From Elgaria multicarinata webbii (Eukaryota > Chordata > Lepidosauria > Squamata > Anguidae), in contig NC_086179.1 in assembly GCF_023053635.1 (NCBI RefSeq), positions 5,160,001-5,224,000 of the forward strand: a stretch of 64,000 bases of DNA, read 5' to 3'. Each line of letters begins with the position of its first letter. Position 1 is the stretch's first letter. Shown piece by piece: positions 25,801 through 39,300 of the stretch. A program made the translations under genes and the position numbers. Below the pieces are notes generated by a model, which saw only the letters and a list, made by a program, of their open reading frames with translations, was not told the origin of the DNA and ran no database searches.

Positions 25801-28089
25801 TGTTAAAGATACAGAAGCCCTGTCCTCCTTTTCATATGGTCACCCTACTTCAGCAGTATGAAAAATTCACACACGTACACACACACTCACACGCAAACTC
25901 CTGTGCTCAGCATCTGAGATCCTCTGCATTGCACTGGAGTTGCACCAGCAAATGCATATGAATTTGGAACTTAGCTATGCATACCGGAATGCATGTTGGT
26001 AATAGAACTGATGTTCATAATAGCCAGGGCCCAAAGACGAAAGGAAGAAAAATGCAAATTTCCTCTTTGCCCAGGCATATGGCGGCACATCCTAATTACC
26101 CACATGGTTAGTTTTTAATCGGTTTTTAATGCTTTATGTGTGTATGTTCTGTGTTTTTAGAGTTTTACATTTTGTATACTTGTTTTTACCTTATTTTAGA
26201 ATTTCTGTAAACCGCCCAGAGAGCCCTGGCTATGGGAGCGGTATATAAGTGTAATAAACAAATAAATAAATAAATAAATTTAGGACTGGTTTGCACATAA
26301 TGCTAAGCCATGTTGTGGTTTATTGAAATGTGGCTTCTTGTTGCTCCTGAACACATCTCCACAAGTGAACTGTGGTTTGTTTGCTTATTTGTTTGTTTGC
26401 TACATTGCTACACTGCCCAATACCGGAAGCTCTCTGGGTCGTTCACAATAATTATTAACTATTACAAATCACAAATAGAACCAGGTTGGCTTATGAAGTC
26501 TGGCTGGTTTAAACCATGGCATGTCGTGATGTCTGATCCCAGAACTGCAGCTTATCCCTGCCTTCTTTGTGCTGCTGTCTGCCCTGAAACAAGAAGTGCT
26601 TGGCAAGAGAAGCCTGAAAACTCCGGAGTCAGGCAAAATGGATGGGAGAGAAACAAACCCCAAATGGGCCACAGTTTGTTTGCTCATTTGCAAGACCATT
26701 CATGGCTAAAGGAGCAAACCATGGCTTAGTGTTACATGCAAACCATGGCTTAGTGTTACATGCAAACCATGGCTTAGTGTTACATGCAAACCATGGCTTA
26801 GTGTTACATGCAAACCATGGCTTAGTGTTACATGCAAATGCAGCCTTGGGCTGTAATTAATATATCCCTGGGGTAGAGTTGGCCTTTGATACTTCCATGC
26901 CCAAAGCAAAAATTCAAAATGCCACAGAAGCATTTTCATGCACAGCAGATATCCATGCAAGCATACTACTCTTTTTTCAAAAATTGTCCACGCTTGAGAA
27001 AGAGAAAGCTACCCCCACCCCCGGCCTTTGGAATCTGCCACCGGCCCCCACTGGACTGCTTCATGCTGCTTCCTGGCATGGCGACCCCGCTGGAGAGCAA
27101 ATGAATGTGCCTCTTCATGGTAATCAACCTTTTTCTTGATTTACCTTGATATCCATCCCTTTGCCAGGTGGACCGGGATCTCCCTTTGAAGGAAAAACAA
27201 GAACCAGTTCGTAAACGCATCCATTAGTTCAAAGATAGACACTGGAATGGAAGACGGGGCCATTCACGCGAGGGAGCTGCAGCCCCCCTGAAGGAAAATT
27301 CCCCCATCTCCTCTAATACTAGAACGTAGTGGGGTCATCCCATGAAGCTGAAAGGTGGGAGAGATGTAGGAAAGGCAAAAGGAAGGACTTCTTCACCCAG
27401 GGGAATTCATTGGCTCAGTTCAAACAACTCATTAGTCAACGCAGTGTGAAAACTCCACTCAACAATTGAGTTTCTAGAAGGTTCTCCTCACACAACACAT
27501 TCTAACACCACTGTTGTGTGACTGTGGGCTTCCATGGAGTTCAGTAAAATCCATCGCGACATTAGATTGACAGTTCCTCCCCCCTCTCTCCTCCCCCGGT
27601 CCTCCCGATGGTATCCCATCAGCCATTGCTGCAAAAAACCAACCCTGGTGGCTTTCCTAGAGCGGCATTCGCTCCTTTCACAGCTCTTGCCAGGGAACTC
27701 TGTAGTTGGTGGGAAAAGTCAACGCAATGCAACGGAGAACTCCACGGAGCCCGCCACACAACCTGCCACACAACGGTTGTGCAGGACCTCTCCTCTGCAC
27801 AGTGTGGATATTCAGCATGGAGTGTTTTCCAAAAAAAACCTTCACCATTGCGTGGGGTTTTCCCTCCAGACAATACATTTCTCAACAATGGTGTAAAAAC
27901 TCCACCGTGGAGTTTTAAAACCACCGTTGAGAAACGTGTTGTCTGAACTGAGCCAATACCGCAAGATGCCAACCAGTTCAGATGGCTTTAAAGAGGTATT
28001 ATACAAATTGATGAAGGATAAGGGCTTTCAGTGAGTACTAGTCTGGGGGGCTAGATCAGAGCCAACATCTCTCTGGATACCAGTTGTTA

Positions 28090-28144
<55 letters not shown>

Positions 28145-31100
28145 TATAGCACCATCTATGTACATGGTGCTGTACAGAGTAAAACAGTAAATCGCAAGAC
28201 TCTGCCGCATAGGCTTACATTCTAATAAAATCATAATAAAACAATAAGGAGGGGAAGAGAATGCAAACAGGCACAGGGTAGGGTAAACAGGCACAGGGTA
28301 GGGTAAAACTAACAGTATAAAGTCCAAACAACGTCAAGTTTTAAAAGCTTTAGGAAAAAGAAAAGTTTTTAGCTGAGCTTTAAAAGCTGCGATTGAACTT
28401 GTGGATCTCAGATGTTCTGGAAGAGCGTTCCAGGCGTAAGGGGCAGCAGAGGAAAATGGCCGGGCACACAAGTGGGACAGGGCTATGGCCCTCATGTCCT
28501 GCTTCAGGGCTTCCCAGAGGTATCTGGTTGGCCACAGCAGCGAACAGGATGTTGGACCAGCTGAGCTTTTGGTCTGGCTCACCAGGGCTCATCTTATGTG
28601 AAGAGAGATGTGCCATTTTGTTGTTGCTGGGGTGGGGCAAGGTTGCTTGCTTAGATTTGGGATAAAACTCTGTTCCACACCTCACCAGCAGGACAACCAC
28701 TGCCTGGACACTGAGCTCCCTCAACTGTCTCAACTCCCGTAGCAACCACTGCGTGGCCCGTTGGGTGTGCCACGAGTCCTTGGCTCCTTGGTCTCTCCTG
28801 AGAAGGAGGCTCAGAGGGAAGAAGAGGGATTCCATGCCTGGTGGGCTTCATTTCACAGAAATCTGGTGTCTGCCTCTACAGATTCCGGTGGAATGAAGGG
28901 CACCCAAGCCACGGACTTGACTTCGTGGTGGCCGGACATCTCATACACGAAGCTTCAGAGTCACCTGGAGGGTCACAAACATCCCAGGTTCTGCTCCTTA
29001 ATGGGTGCCTTGAGGATTCCCACCAGGTGCTGCAGTTTTGTCCACAACTCCTTATGACCAATGGGATCAAATGGCGAAAAAGGAAGATAAGGATCAATAA
29101 GGTGTCATTTGCAACGATCAGTCTCTAGGCATAGGTGTGCGCAAGGAGTGTGCCAGATGTGCCCAGGCACACCCTAATATCCCAAGCAATAAGCACCGAA
29201 TTGAGGGGAGCATTGAGTAGCGATCCAGAAGCAGTGGGAACAGTCCTGCAGCTGCCCTCCGGCTGCTCTGCTGCCACCGCCCCCGACAGCATGCCGTTGC
29301 TTCAGGCAGCGGGAGCGAAAAGGAATCGCTCTACCAGGAGCCTCTCTGCCAGGAGCCACACTTCAAAGAGGCCAGGAGGAGGGCTAATATCGCCTCTTAA
29401 GCCCCTCCTCCAGCCAGTATCACTACAAAGCCCCAACAATGCTGGGGCTTATTTATTTATTATTAAATTTATTTATTTATTTATTACATTTATATACCGC
29501 CCCATAGCCGAAGCTCTCTGGGCGGTTTACAAAAGTTTAAAACAGTGGACATTAAAAAGTATACAAAATTTAAAACCATCAAAAATATAAAAACAACAGT
29601 ATCCACTTAAGCAACAACAGTTCTGGGGGCCTTTAACAAACAAACAAACTTAGCATAGGTTGTTAAATGTTGTTAAATGCCTGGGAGAAGAGAAAAGTCT
29701 TGACCTGGCGCCTGAAAAGATAACAATGTTGGTGCCAGGCGAGCCTCGTCGGGGAGATCGTTCCATAACTGGGAGGCCACCACTGAAAAGGCCCTGACCC
29801 TCGTTGCATCTCCTCATCCCCCCCCCCCCAACATGCAACGGCCCTCCCGCAGTCAGGCAAGGTGAATGCAGAGTAGGGCATCAGTGTCTACAGTATTTAA
29901 GAAATTAATAAAAATAATTCATTATTGATTGAGTATTCAATAAATGATGGGCTTTAAAAAAAAACCCACCTGGGTGCACACTCTAATGAAATGTGCTGCA
30001 CACGCCTATGTGTTTAGGTCAGGAGTGGGCGACTTGGGGGGCATATATTGGCTGTACCTCCTCCATCACCACCTCCCCTCGGAATTCTATGGGACGTTGC
30101 TGGTGCTCACAACCACGTCCTGTCCATTTACTACTATGGAGAGATAAGTAGGTGAAATTCAGCTTGAGAACCAGCTAAATTGGACTTATTTACCACTTTC
30201 TAATGGTAAATATCTAAGCCTTGTGTGGCGCAGAGTGGTAAAGCAGCAGTTTCTGCAGCCGAAACTCTCTCCACGGCCTGAGTTTGATCCCGGCGGAAGC
30301 TGGTTTCAGGCAGCTGGGTCGACTCAGACTTCCATCCTCCCGGGGTCGGTAAAATGAGTATCCAGTTAGCTGGGGGAAAGGTAATAACGGCCGGGGAAGG
30401 CAACGGCAAACCACCCCGCTATAAGGCCTGCCAAGAAAACGTCAGCGAAAGCTGGCGTCCCTCCAAGAGTCAGTAATGACTCAGTGCTTGCATGAGAGGT
30501 TCCTTTCCTTCAATGGTAAATAGCTGGGGTTTTTTGGGGTTTTTTTTTGCTGCTGCAGATTTTGGCAGCGTGGTGGCAAGGGGCATTGGCGCACTGAGAG
30601 TAAGGGGGCACCTTTGTGATCTAGGTGGAGATGGCCAACCCAGTCCATGCCGACATGAAATGCAGAAAAGATCTCTAAACGAGCCAGCCAGCTCTTCCGG
30701 AAAGCCATGCAAAGCATTAATTTAAGTCACTGATCCTTCAAAAGGGGAAGAAACGGTACCTTCTCTCCTTTGATGGCGATGCTGTTTTCCGGGGGGAGAA
30801 CCTACAATTTTCAAAGGGAAAGGGATAAATAAAAGGGAAGGAAGAAGCCGCGCCTTGCTGACGCTGAGCAGCAATGTTGCCGATTTTTCTCCAAGCACTT
30901 CTGGTTCACTTAGAAGTGTCGGGGAGCGCTTGCTGTGGTTGCTAGGAAGCCTCGAGATGCTTCCTTGCCTTTTGCCCCAACGGAAGGCTGAAGCGCCACG
31001 ATGAAAGCCAGAGGTTGTCGGCAGACGCGCCTCTACTCTCTGACACTTCCCGAGATCACCGCCTTCGCAGGGAAGATGCCCTGCTAGGAGACACAGCAGA

Positions 31101-34100
31101 TTCATGGGGCACAATGTGCCCCCGAATGATCCTGCTCCCCCCTTGATCCGGTTATTCAAAGATCATTTCTCAGACCCCAGACGCAGAGGCAGTGGCATGA
31201 CCAAGGAAAAGCAGAGAACACAATGTAATGTGCCCATCATGCATCCGGAGAACGTCTCATCCCAGAGCTCTTGTGAGGAGGAAGACACATTCAAGGTCTG
31301 CTATGGGTCAGGGCCCTCCTGACACCCCAGGAAAGGATGGGGCAGCAGGGGCACTTATAACGTTGCCCGGTTGTTACTTAACCATTGCTGCTGCAACATC
31401 TTATCAGGCTCTCGGGCATCTTTGTCCCTGATCTACTGGGCAGCTCCCATGCCTTACTGAGAATACTAGATCCCAATGGGATTATGTCAAGAAATACTTT
31501 TGTAAGCCGCCGTGAGAGCCTTTTTTGGCTGAATGGCGGCATAAAAATCCTTAAATATATAAATAAATAAATATAAATAAATTATCCTATGAAGCTGATT
31601 GATGAGAGATTCAGGACAGATAAAAAGAAGGCATTCAAGAGGCAGCTGGACAATCACACTGGAGGCCTTCAAGAGGCAGCTGGACAACCATCTGTCAGGG
31701 ATGCTTTAGGGTGGATTCCTGCATTGAGCAGGGGGTTGGACTCCATGGCCTTATAGGCCCCTTCCAACTCTACCATTCTGTGATTCTAAGTCCTTTTTCA
31801 CACAGTGCATAGTTAAACTATAGAATTCGCTACCACAAAATGTGGTGACGGCCACCAATTTGGATGCCTTTAAAAGGAGGTGGACAGATTCCTGGAGGAG
31901 AAGGCTATCGATGGCTACTAGCCCTGATGGTTATTTGCAACCTCCAGGATCAGAGGCAGTAAGCCTGTGTGCCCCAGTTGCTGGGGAACATGGGCAGGAG
32001 GGTGCTGTTGCACCATGTCCTGCTTTGTTGGTCCTTGGTCGACAGCTCATTGGCCACAGTGTGAACAGAGTGCTGGACTAGATGGACCCTCAGTCTGATC
32101 CAGCATGGCGCTACTGATGTTCTTAAAGTAGGCATCTGAGTCATATAGCTTTTTTCTTGAGTTTTCAGCTCCAGCCCTCACTCTCCTGCCTATCTGCCTC
32201 CTCCGGCACTGTGCTCTGCTTCAACTTAAGTGCTGTGGGTCCCCACAGATTTCCCCCTGCTTCCAGACTGTGGCTGGAGCAATTCCTGGAGCAATTCCTG
32301 CTTCTGTTGGCCAGGTTTGTCAGGGAACGGGAGTCCTCTTTCTCTCCCTCCTGCAATATTTTCTCAGAGGGGTCAAGATAACAAGCATTACTCACGGTCT
32401 CCCCAGGAACTCCAGGGGGCCCAGGTTGTCCCTGCAGAGACACAATGTGCAGACCCCACCATGAAAAAAACAACCAGGAGACGAATGGGGGAAAATGGGT
32501 CAAACTTTGCTCTCATGCAAGGCTAACGAGGAGAATGTGCAAACCTACGGATTCGCCCTTGTCTCCTTTCTCTCCAGCAGCTCCCTGGGAGAAGGAAGAA
32601 GAGAGAGGCCGAATGAAATAAGACATTGCTGGACAGAGGTCCTTCACCATAGCCCTCAGAAACACCTAGGAATGCTGACAACCCCTCAAATGTCCCTCAG
32701 AGGCTGGTGCCTTTGGACAAACACCCAGTAGCAGGCATCCAGAAACCCACCAATCTGCTCACTGTCATGGCCCTGGAGGCAAAGGCTTCAGGGCTGCTGC
32801 CTGAGGAGCTGGACCAGGTCCCTGGTGGTCAGAAGCTCTCTGAACCTGAGGCCGGTAGGCAGGAGCTTGTTTCCACAGGATCCCACAGTACCGGGGCTTC
32901 TAGAACCAGAGCTAACGTCTTCTTCTGGCTCATGAAACTGAGTGCGCCCCATGCTACCTCCCCGGTCCAACGATGCAGGTAGCATGCCAGGTGGAAGGTG
33001 GTGGAGCAACAGAGATGCACCAGGCCAGAAGGTTCTCCGGTTCTCCAACAAAGGGCCAGAACTTAGGGGAGGTGGACTGGAGGCTCAAGAGGACTTTGTT
33101 CACCACCAGCCATCATGCGAGCAAGTGTCCCACTTGGAGTGATCCATGGTGCTGCAAACACTTGCCTGGCTTCTGAGCTCATTGTCACGGATAAGTGTCC
33201 CTGGACCTCTAACGAGAAGAATGGTCAGCAACCTCTGCCAGGCTTTTATCTGTGGGGGGATTTAGAGTAGCTTTCCCCCAACCTTCTTCCCTCCAGATGT
33301 TGGAATCACAACTCCCATTTTGGGAATTATGGGAGTTGTGGTTCCAACACACGTTGGAATGAACTGGGCATGTTTAGCCTGGAGAAGAGAAGATTGAGGG
33401 GAGACATGATAGCACTCTTCAAATACTTAAAAGGTTGTCACACAGAGGAGGGCCAGGATCTCTTCTCGATCCTCCCAGAGTGCAGGACACAGAATAAGGG
33501 GTTCAAGTTAAAGGAAGCCAGATTCCAGCTGGACATCAAGCAAAACCTCCTGACTGTGAGAGCAGTACGACAATGGAACCGGTTCCCTAGGGAGGTTGTG
33601 GGCTCTCCCACACTAGAGGCCTTCAAGAGGCAGCTGGACAACCATCCATCAGGGATGCTTTAGGGTGGATTCCTGCATTGAGCAGGGGGTTGGACTCGAT
33701 GGCCTTGTAGGCCCCTTCCGACTCTGCTATTCTATGATTCTATGATTAGGAGAAACTTCCTAACAGTGAGAGCTGTTCAGCTGCGGGACAGACAGGAAGT
33801 GGTGGGTTCTCCTTTGCTGGAGGTGTTTAAGCAGAGGCTGGGTGGCCATCTCTCAGGGGTGCTGTAGCTGCACCCTGCGGGGTGTGTGTGTGTGGACTGG
33901 ATGATCTCCGTGGTCCCTTCCAACACTCTATGATTCTATGTTTCTATGATCTGGAGGACACCAGGCTGGGGAAGGCTGCCCTATAGCTTTGCACATTCGC
34001 CACAGTGGAATTATCCGTCTTTCTTTGTGGCTGCCAAGAATCTTTACAAGTGGACTCTGGAACAGAATGTTGCAGAGAAACAAATCCATTGTTCTTCCTA

Positions 34101-34766
34101 GCTTTGGTTTTCAGTCTGCCCCCCATCCCCATGCTCACAATAGTCAGTCACTGGCTCATGCAGTCCTCTGTTTGGGGAATTTCTCCTCCCCCCCTTCCTT
34201 TTTTCTTTCTAAAGATTTTGTATTTGTCTGCAAACTCTGCCTCTCCCTTCAAGCCTGGTTTCTGGTCTGTTTCCAGGCACAATTCAAAGTGCTGGTTATG
34301 ACCTATAAAGCTCGATACAGCTCGGGTCCAGTTTTTCTGAAAGACCGCATTTTCCCTTACAAGCCTGCCCGTGCCCTGAGATCTTCAGGGGAGGCCCTTC
34401 TCTGGGTCCCACCACCATCACAGACATGCCTGGTGGGGACATGGGAGAGGGCCTTCTCGGTGGCTACCTCGGGGCTCTGGAACTGTCTTCCCGGGGAAGC
34501 TAGTCTGGCTCCCTCCTTGATATGCTTTCGGAAGCAGGCAAATACTTCTTTGTTCCGGCAGGCCTTTGGTGAATAATCTGGACCTCTGCTTATGCATTGG
34601 TTTGTGGTTTTTTTTAAAAAAATTGTTATTTATATTTTAAATGTTTTAATTTTGCAGCAGGTTTAATCATATTTTTAACTTTTGTATATTTCTATTTATA
34701 TGATTTAATTGTATATGTTTTAATTTTGTAAAGCCGCCTTGAGTCCCAGTATTGGGGAAAAGGCAA

Positions 34767-34825
<59 letters not shown>

Positions 34826-35135
34826 CACCTCCCTCTTGTACATGGGTGGTGCAGTTTTGGCTATGTAGGAAACAGCACTCACAGTATGGACAGAAGGAAT
34901 GATTTTCAACAGCCTTTGCATCCTAGGCCTATAGTGGCATATATTACGGCATCTTTTAAATCCCAGTTGCGGCTTAATCCCCCACCCAGTTGAATTTTCA
35001 GATGCCTTTTTAACAATGTGCTGCTTTTAATAATGTATCCATTTTAAATGTTTTAATTAGTTATATGTATTTTATGGTGTTTGCATTTGTGTTGCACCCC
35101 GCCTCAATCCAGAGGGAGAGGTGGGTAACAAATAA

Positions 35136-35190
<55 letters not shown>

Positions 35191-36334
35191 TCATTATGGG
35201 ATATGTTTCCTATTCAAGGAAGGTTGCAGTGTAGCAGGATTATTGCATGGCTAACATACAGCAGGCAGAAATGCCAGCAATATTTCCCTCCACTCGATTC
35301 CACCATTCTCAGCATTCAACTTACATCCGTGCCAGGTTCTCCTTCACTTCCTTTCATCCCCCGCTCTCCGGGACGTCCTGGAAGACCTAAAGGACCCTGC
35401 AGAATGATGGAGGGGGGAATCAGCAACTCTGCCCTTGTTCTCACTAGGGTAGTCAACCCCTGCAAGGGCTGTACCACTCCAGACTGCAGGCAGGGTCTGA
35501 CATCACCAAACGCTCCACCTCTATACAAAAAGATAATAATCCCCGCACATCAAAAACTAATGTGCCAGGGAAAAGGGTCTCTACACTCGCCTCCTCCTTG
35601 ACATGCTAGTTTTTTAATGTGCAGTTCTCAGCTCAAAAATGGTGTACAAAAATGCCTACATTAGGGAAAGTTGCATACAAAAACAACTTTTCCTGTGTTG
35701 TTTTTAAAAATTGCAGACTGATGCAGAAATTGGATCGTACAATATAAGATTTGTTGTATGTGAAAAACTGACATGGACAAGAAATTGGTTGATTTATCCA
35801 TACCGACTGGACCAGTTCCTGCCAGCAGAGATGTGTCAAGTTACAGGCCTCAGCACCATGCTGCCTGGGGAGATCCCTTACCCGGATTCCTCGCTCTCCC
35901 TGTTCTCCAGGAGTGCCAGCTTCCCCCTAGAAGGATAGAAGAATCCGTGTTGAGTGCAATACCATTTTAGCCGCTTCTGAGCTGGAGATGTTTCTGAGCC
36001 CTTGAATGCTTGAAATGCAGACAGCTCATTCAAGACATCCTTACCCACACCGTGAGATTGTACATTACACTGTCCTAAAAATCCCCAGGGAACTGAACAA
36101 AATGCTGATGCGATGATGCACTTTTCCTTAAGTACACAATGCATTGTAATGCTAGGGTTTAGGAGGAAGGGTAGATTTCTCAAGGAGAGGTATCAGTCTC
36201 TCCTTTCTCCCCTGGCTATCCCTAGAATGAGAGCTTTTCTACAGGAGGCATTTATTGTGCACTTGTCATTCACTCTAGGTTGTTTACGGTCGGGTTCTTG
36301 AGACAATGTCATAACTCTCCAGTTTCACACTGTC

Positions 36335-36377
<43 letters not shown>

Positions 36378-39300
36378 AGAGAGACCAGGGAAATGGATTA
36401 TTATTTGTCAAAGAAAACGTATTTTCCTACTTGTGTAATTGCATTATTGTGCTATAGCACAGCACCACCTAGAGGCTATGGAGCAGAAAAGCAGGAAAGG
36501 AAAAGCTCTTTGTGTAGAGCTCAGATGTCCATTCTGTGATGAAGCCAAAAGATTAACAACCTCATGTGGAAAAGTTCTGAAATCAAGATGTCTGTTTTCG
36601 AAGTTTTATGGCTATATTTAGCTATATAATTATGATGGGATAGGTGCTTTAACAGGGGATTATGCAAATTCACAGTGGAGGCTGGTGACTCCGATGTCAA
36701 TAGGGTGGTGAATCCACTGTGGGTTTCAGTCTGAACCAGTCTGAACTCTAAATGAGCTATCCAAAGTGGTGAACCCTGCTCCCAAATTAGGTTCAGCCCA
36801 CTTGGTAGTGATTTTAGAGTTCTGATTGGTTTGGACAAACCCAGAGTGGATTCACTGCCCCACTGACATCGTAGCCACCAACCTCCACTGTGAATTTGTG
36901 GAGGAAGAGCCTGTCAATAACTACTAGCCACAGTATGTGGGGAACCTGTGAACTTCCATTTGTTATTGGGCTACAATTTCCATCATACCTGACCACTGGC
37001 CCTCCTGGTGGGGGTTGATGGGAGCTGTAGTCCAAAACATCTGGAAGGCAGCAGGTTCAGGAAGGCTTCCTTAGGGTACGTGCATTTGCCTTCACTGGCT
37101 TTCTTAAGGTCAAGCTGTCCAGGGAAACTTACATGCCGTTCCATGCAAAGTCTACTTCTTGGACTTCAACCAGGGCAGCCAGTGATATTATGATTGCTGT
37201 GCATAACGTGGAACACATTCAAAGCTTTTCCTTTGTTGCTCACCTTTTCACCAGAGTCTCCCGGTTCTCCAGGTTCCCCCTGCAAGAAAAAGAAGAAAAG
37301 ACTGAGATTCTCATGCCAGTGGCTTTGCATCAAACTGCACAGATGTGGCCTTCCAGATGTTGTTGGGCACACATTCCCCATCCCTGGTTTATGCCACTGG
37401 GAAGGTTTGAGGGCAACAGAGGCAAAGTTAAAAGGTCAGACCTTAGAAGCCTGGAGTTTTACTGTTAGGGGATGTATCCCTCAAAGGAGTAGTTTCATTT
37501 CTCCGGTTAAGATTCATTCCCCTGGTTCAATTTTATTTCTCCAGTTAAGTTTCATTTCTTCAAGGTTCAAAAAGTTTCTGTTTTGGGGGAAGAGGGTATA
37601 AAAAGAGAGGAGAAAGGCAGCCAGAAAGAGAACAGGAAAAGACAGGAGCATGAGGAAGCAGCAGCTGGAAAAGCCTAAATGCAGCTAGGGTAAAAGAACT
37701 TGTGATTTGCAAGCCAGTTTATTTGATTCACAGTTTAATGGTTGGAGACTGCTTGTTCTATCATTCCAGGCTCAAAACTCAGCAGAGCTAAACCTGGCAA
37801 GTTCACTAGTCTGGATGGCACAGGAAGGATTACGGACTTGCATGTGTGGAAGGGCCCACCCACAGAACTTACACCGCCAACAGAATCCTCGCAACACCTT
37901 TATAGCCCACACATTGGCCTAGTTCACACATCACGCTAAGCCATGATGTGGTTTGTCAAAATCTGGCTCGTTGTAGTACATCTGGATCTATCCCGATGAA
38001 CAAACCATGGTTTGTTAACCAGCTCTAAACCACAAATAGAAAGCATGGCTTGTCGTGATGCTGAAACCAGAACCATGGCTTAGCCATGGCTTCTTTGCAC
38101 TGCTAGCTGCCAGGGGTCCAGCACGAGCAGCCTGAAAATAAAACTGGCCTGAAGGCTGTCAAAATAGAGAGGAGAGAAACAAATAAATAAGGAGTTATTT
38201 GGGGAGGGGAGAGGGGGAGACGAAAATATTTTCATGAAGAAGGGGAGGTCCCAGCAAAAATCACCTCCAAGCTGACATTAACGTCTCCCACACTAGAGGC
38301 CTTCAAGAGGCAGCTGGACAACCATCTGTCAGGGATGCTTTAGGGTGGATTCCTGCACTGAGCAGGGGGTTGGACTTGATGGCCTTGTAGGCCACTTCCA
38401 ACTCTGCTATTCTATGATTCTATGAACCTCAGGAAAAAGGGCCTGCTACCCCCTCCCTGGATTATTAGCAGCTGTGTGTGGGGGGAGGGCGAGGGATTCT
38501 CTTTGGTACCACAGCAAGTTAGCAAAGGGTTAAGCCTCCCTATGCACTGCCACACCCATGAAAAGTAAGGCTCCGTGTCGTGTCTGCCGTGAATGTTTTT
38601 TTGGGGGGAAATTCGGATGTGCTTAGTACTTCGAAGCAAACCCTGTTTGGGATCTCCAAAGGGCTGGGGAGCGTTTCTCCCTTCAAAAGCTGCATCTCCT
38701 TGGGGTTAATCTGTAGGGAGCCACATAACGGCAGTGGGCAGGGCCAAAGCTGGTCGTGGGCGGGGCCGGAGAGAAAAATGGGCAGGGCCACCCCCTTTTC
38801 TCTCTCCCTCTCTTTCCACGGACCTGTTTTCTCTGTCCCACAATTTCTGCCACCCCCTCTTCTATCTTGCTCCCCTTCTCCTTCCCCACCAGAGAACTTT
38901 GGCTATTGGGCGGTATAAAAATGCAATAAATAAATAAATAAATAAATAAAATAATAGCAGGCTACCAGGCAGGGGAGGCAAATTGCACTTGCCTGAAGTC
39001 TCAGCTGACTTAAACACTTGCAAAGGACTTTTGGAATTAGGACCACAGCCGCACGTGTCCCTAGGTGTGCAAGGTGTTCACTCCTGTAGTGCATGTGCAT
39101 TTGAACTCTCTGTCCAAATCTTGCCTCACGACCAACAGCCTCCTAGCTCATGTGCTCCAAAGATTTAAGAACATTGGCTCGTTGTCAGAATGACTGAGAG
39201 GGTGTATGGGAAATTCTCCGAGCCATCGACACGCAAAGTTATTATCGCAAGAGCTACGCACGTTGCACCGTCACTTGCATGCTCACCTTTTGCCCAGGTT

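Noticed and set aside
26706-26860. Repetitive open frames with ANHGLVLH units
   Set aside because: 24-bp minisatellite, multiple of three, no gene context.
30218-30300. tRNA gene
   Set aside because: A- and B-box-like motifs belong to a SINE with a BovB-like tail; the same sequence recurs at 48013.
32590-33200. Open frames of 63-91 codons on both strands
   Set aside because: No recognisable domain, no splice logic with the collagen exons; probably an unassigned repeat.
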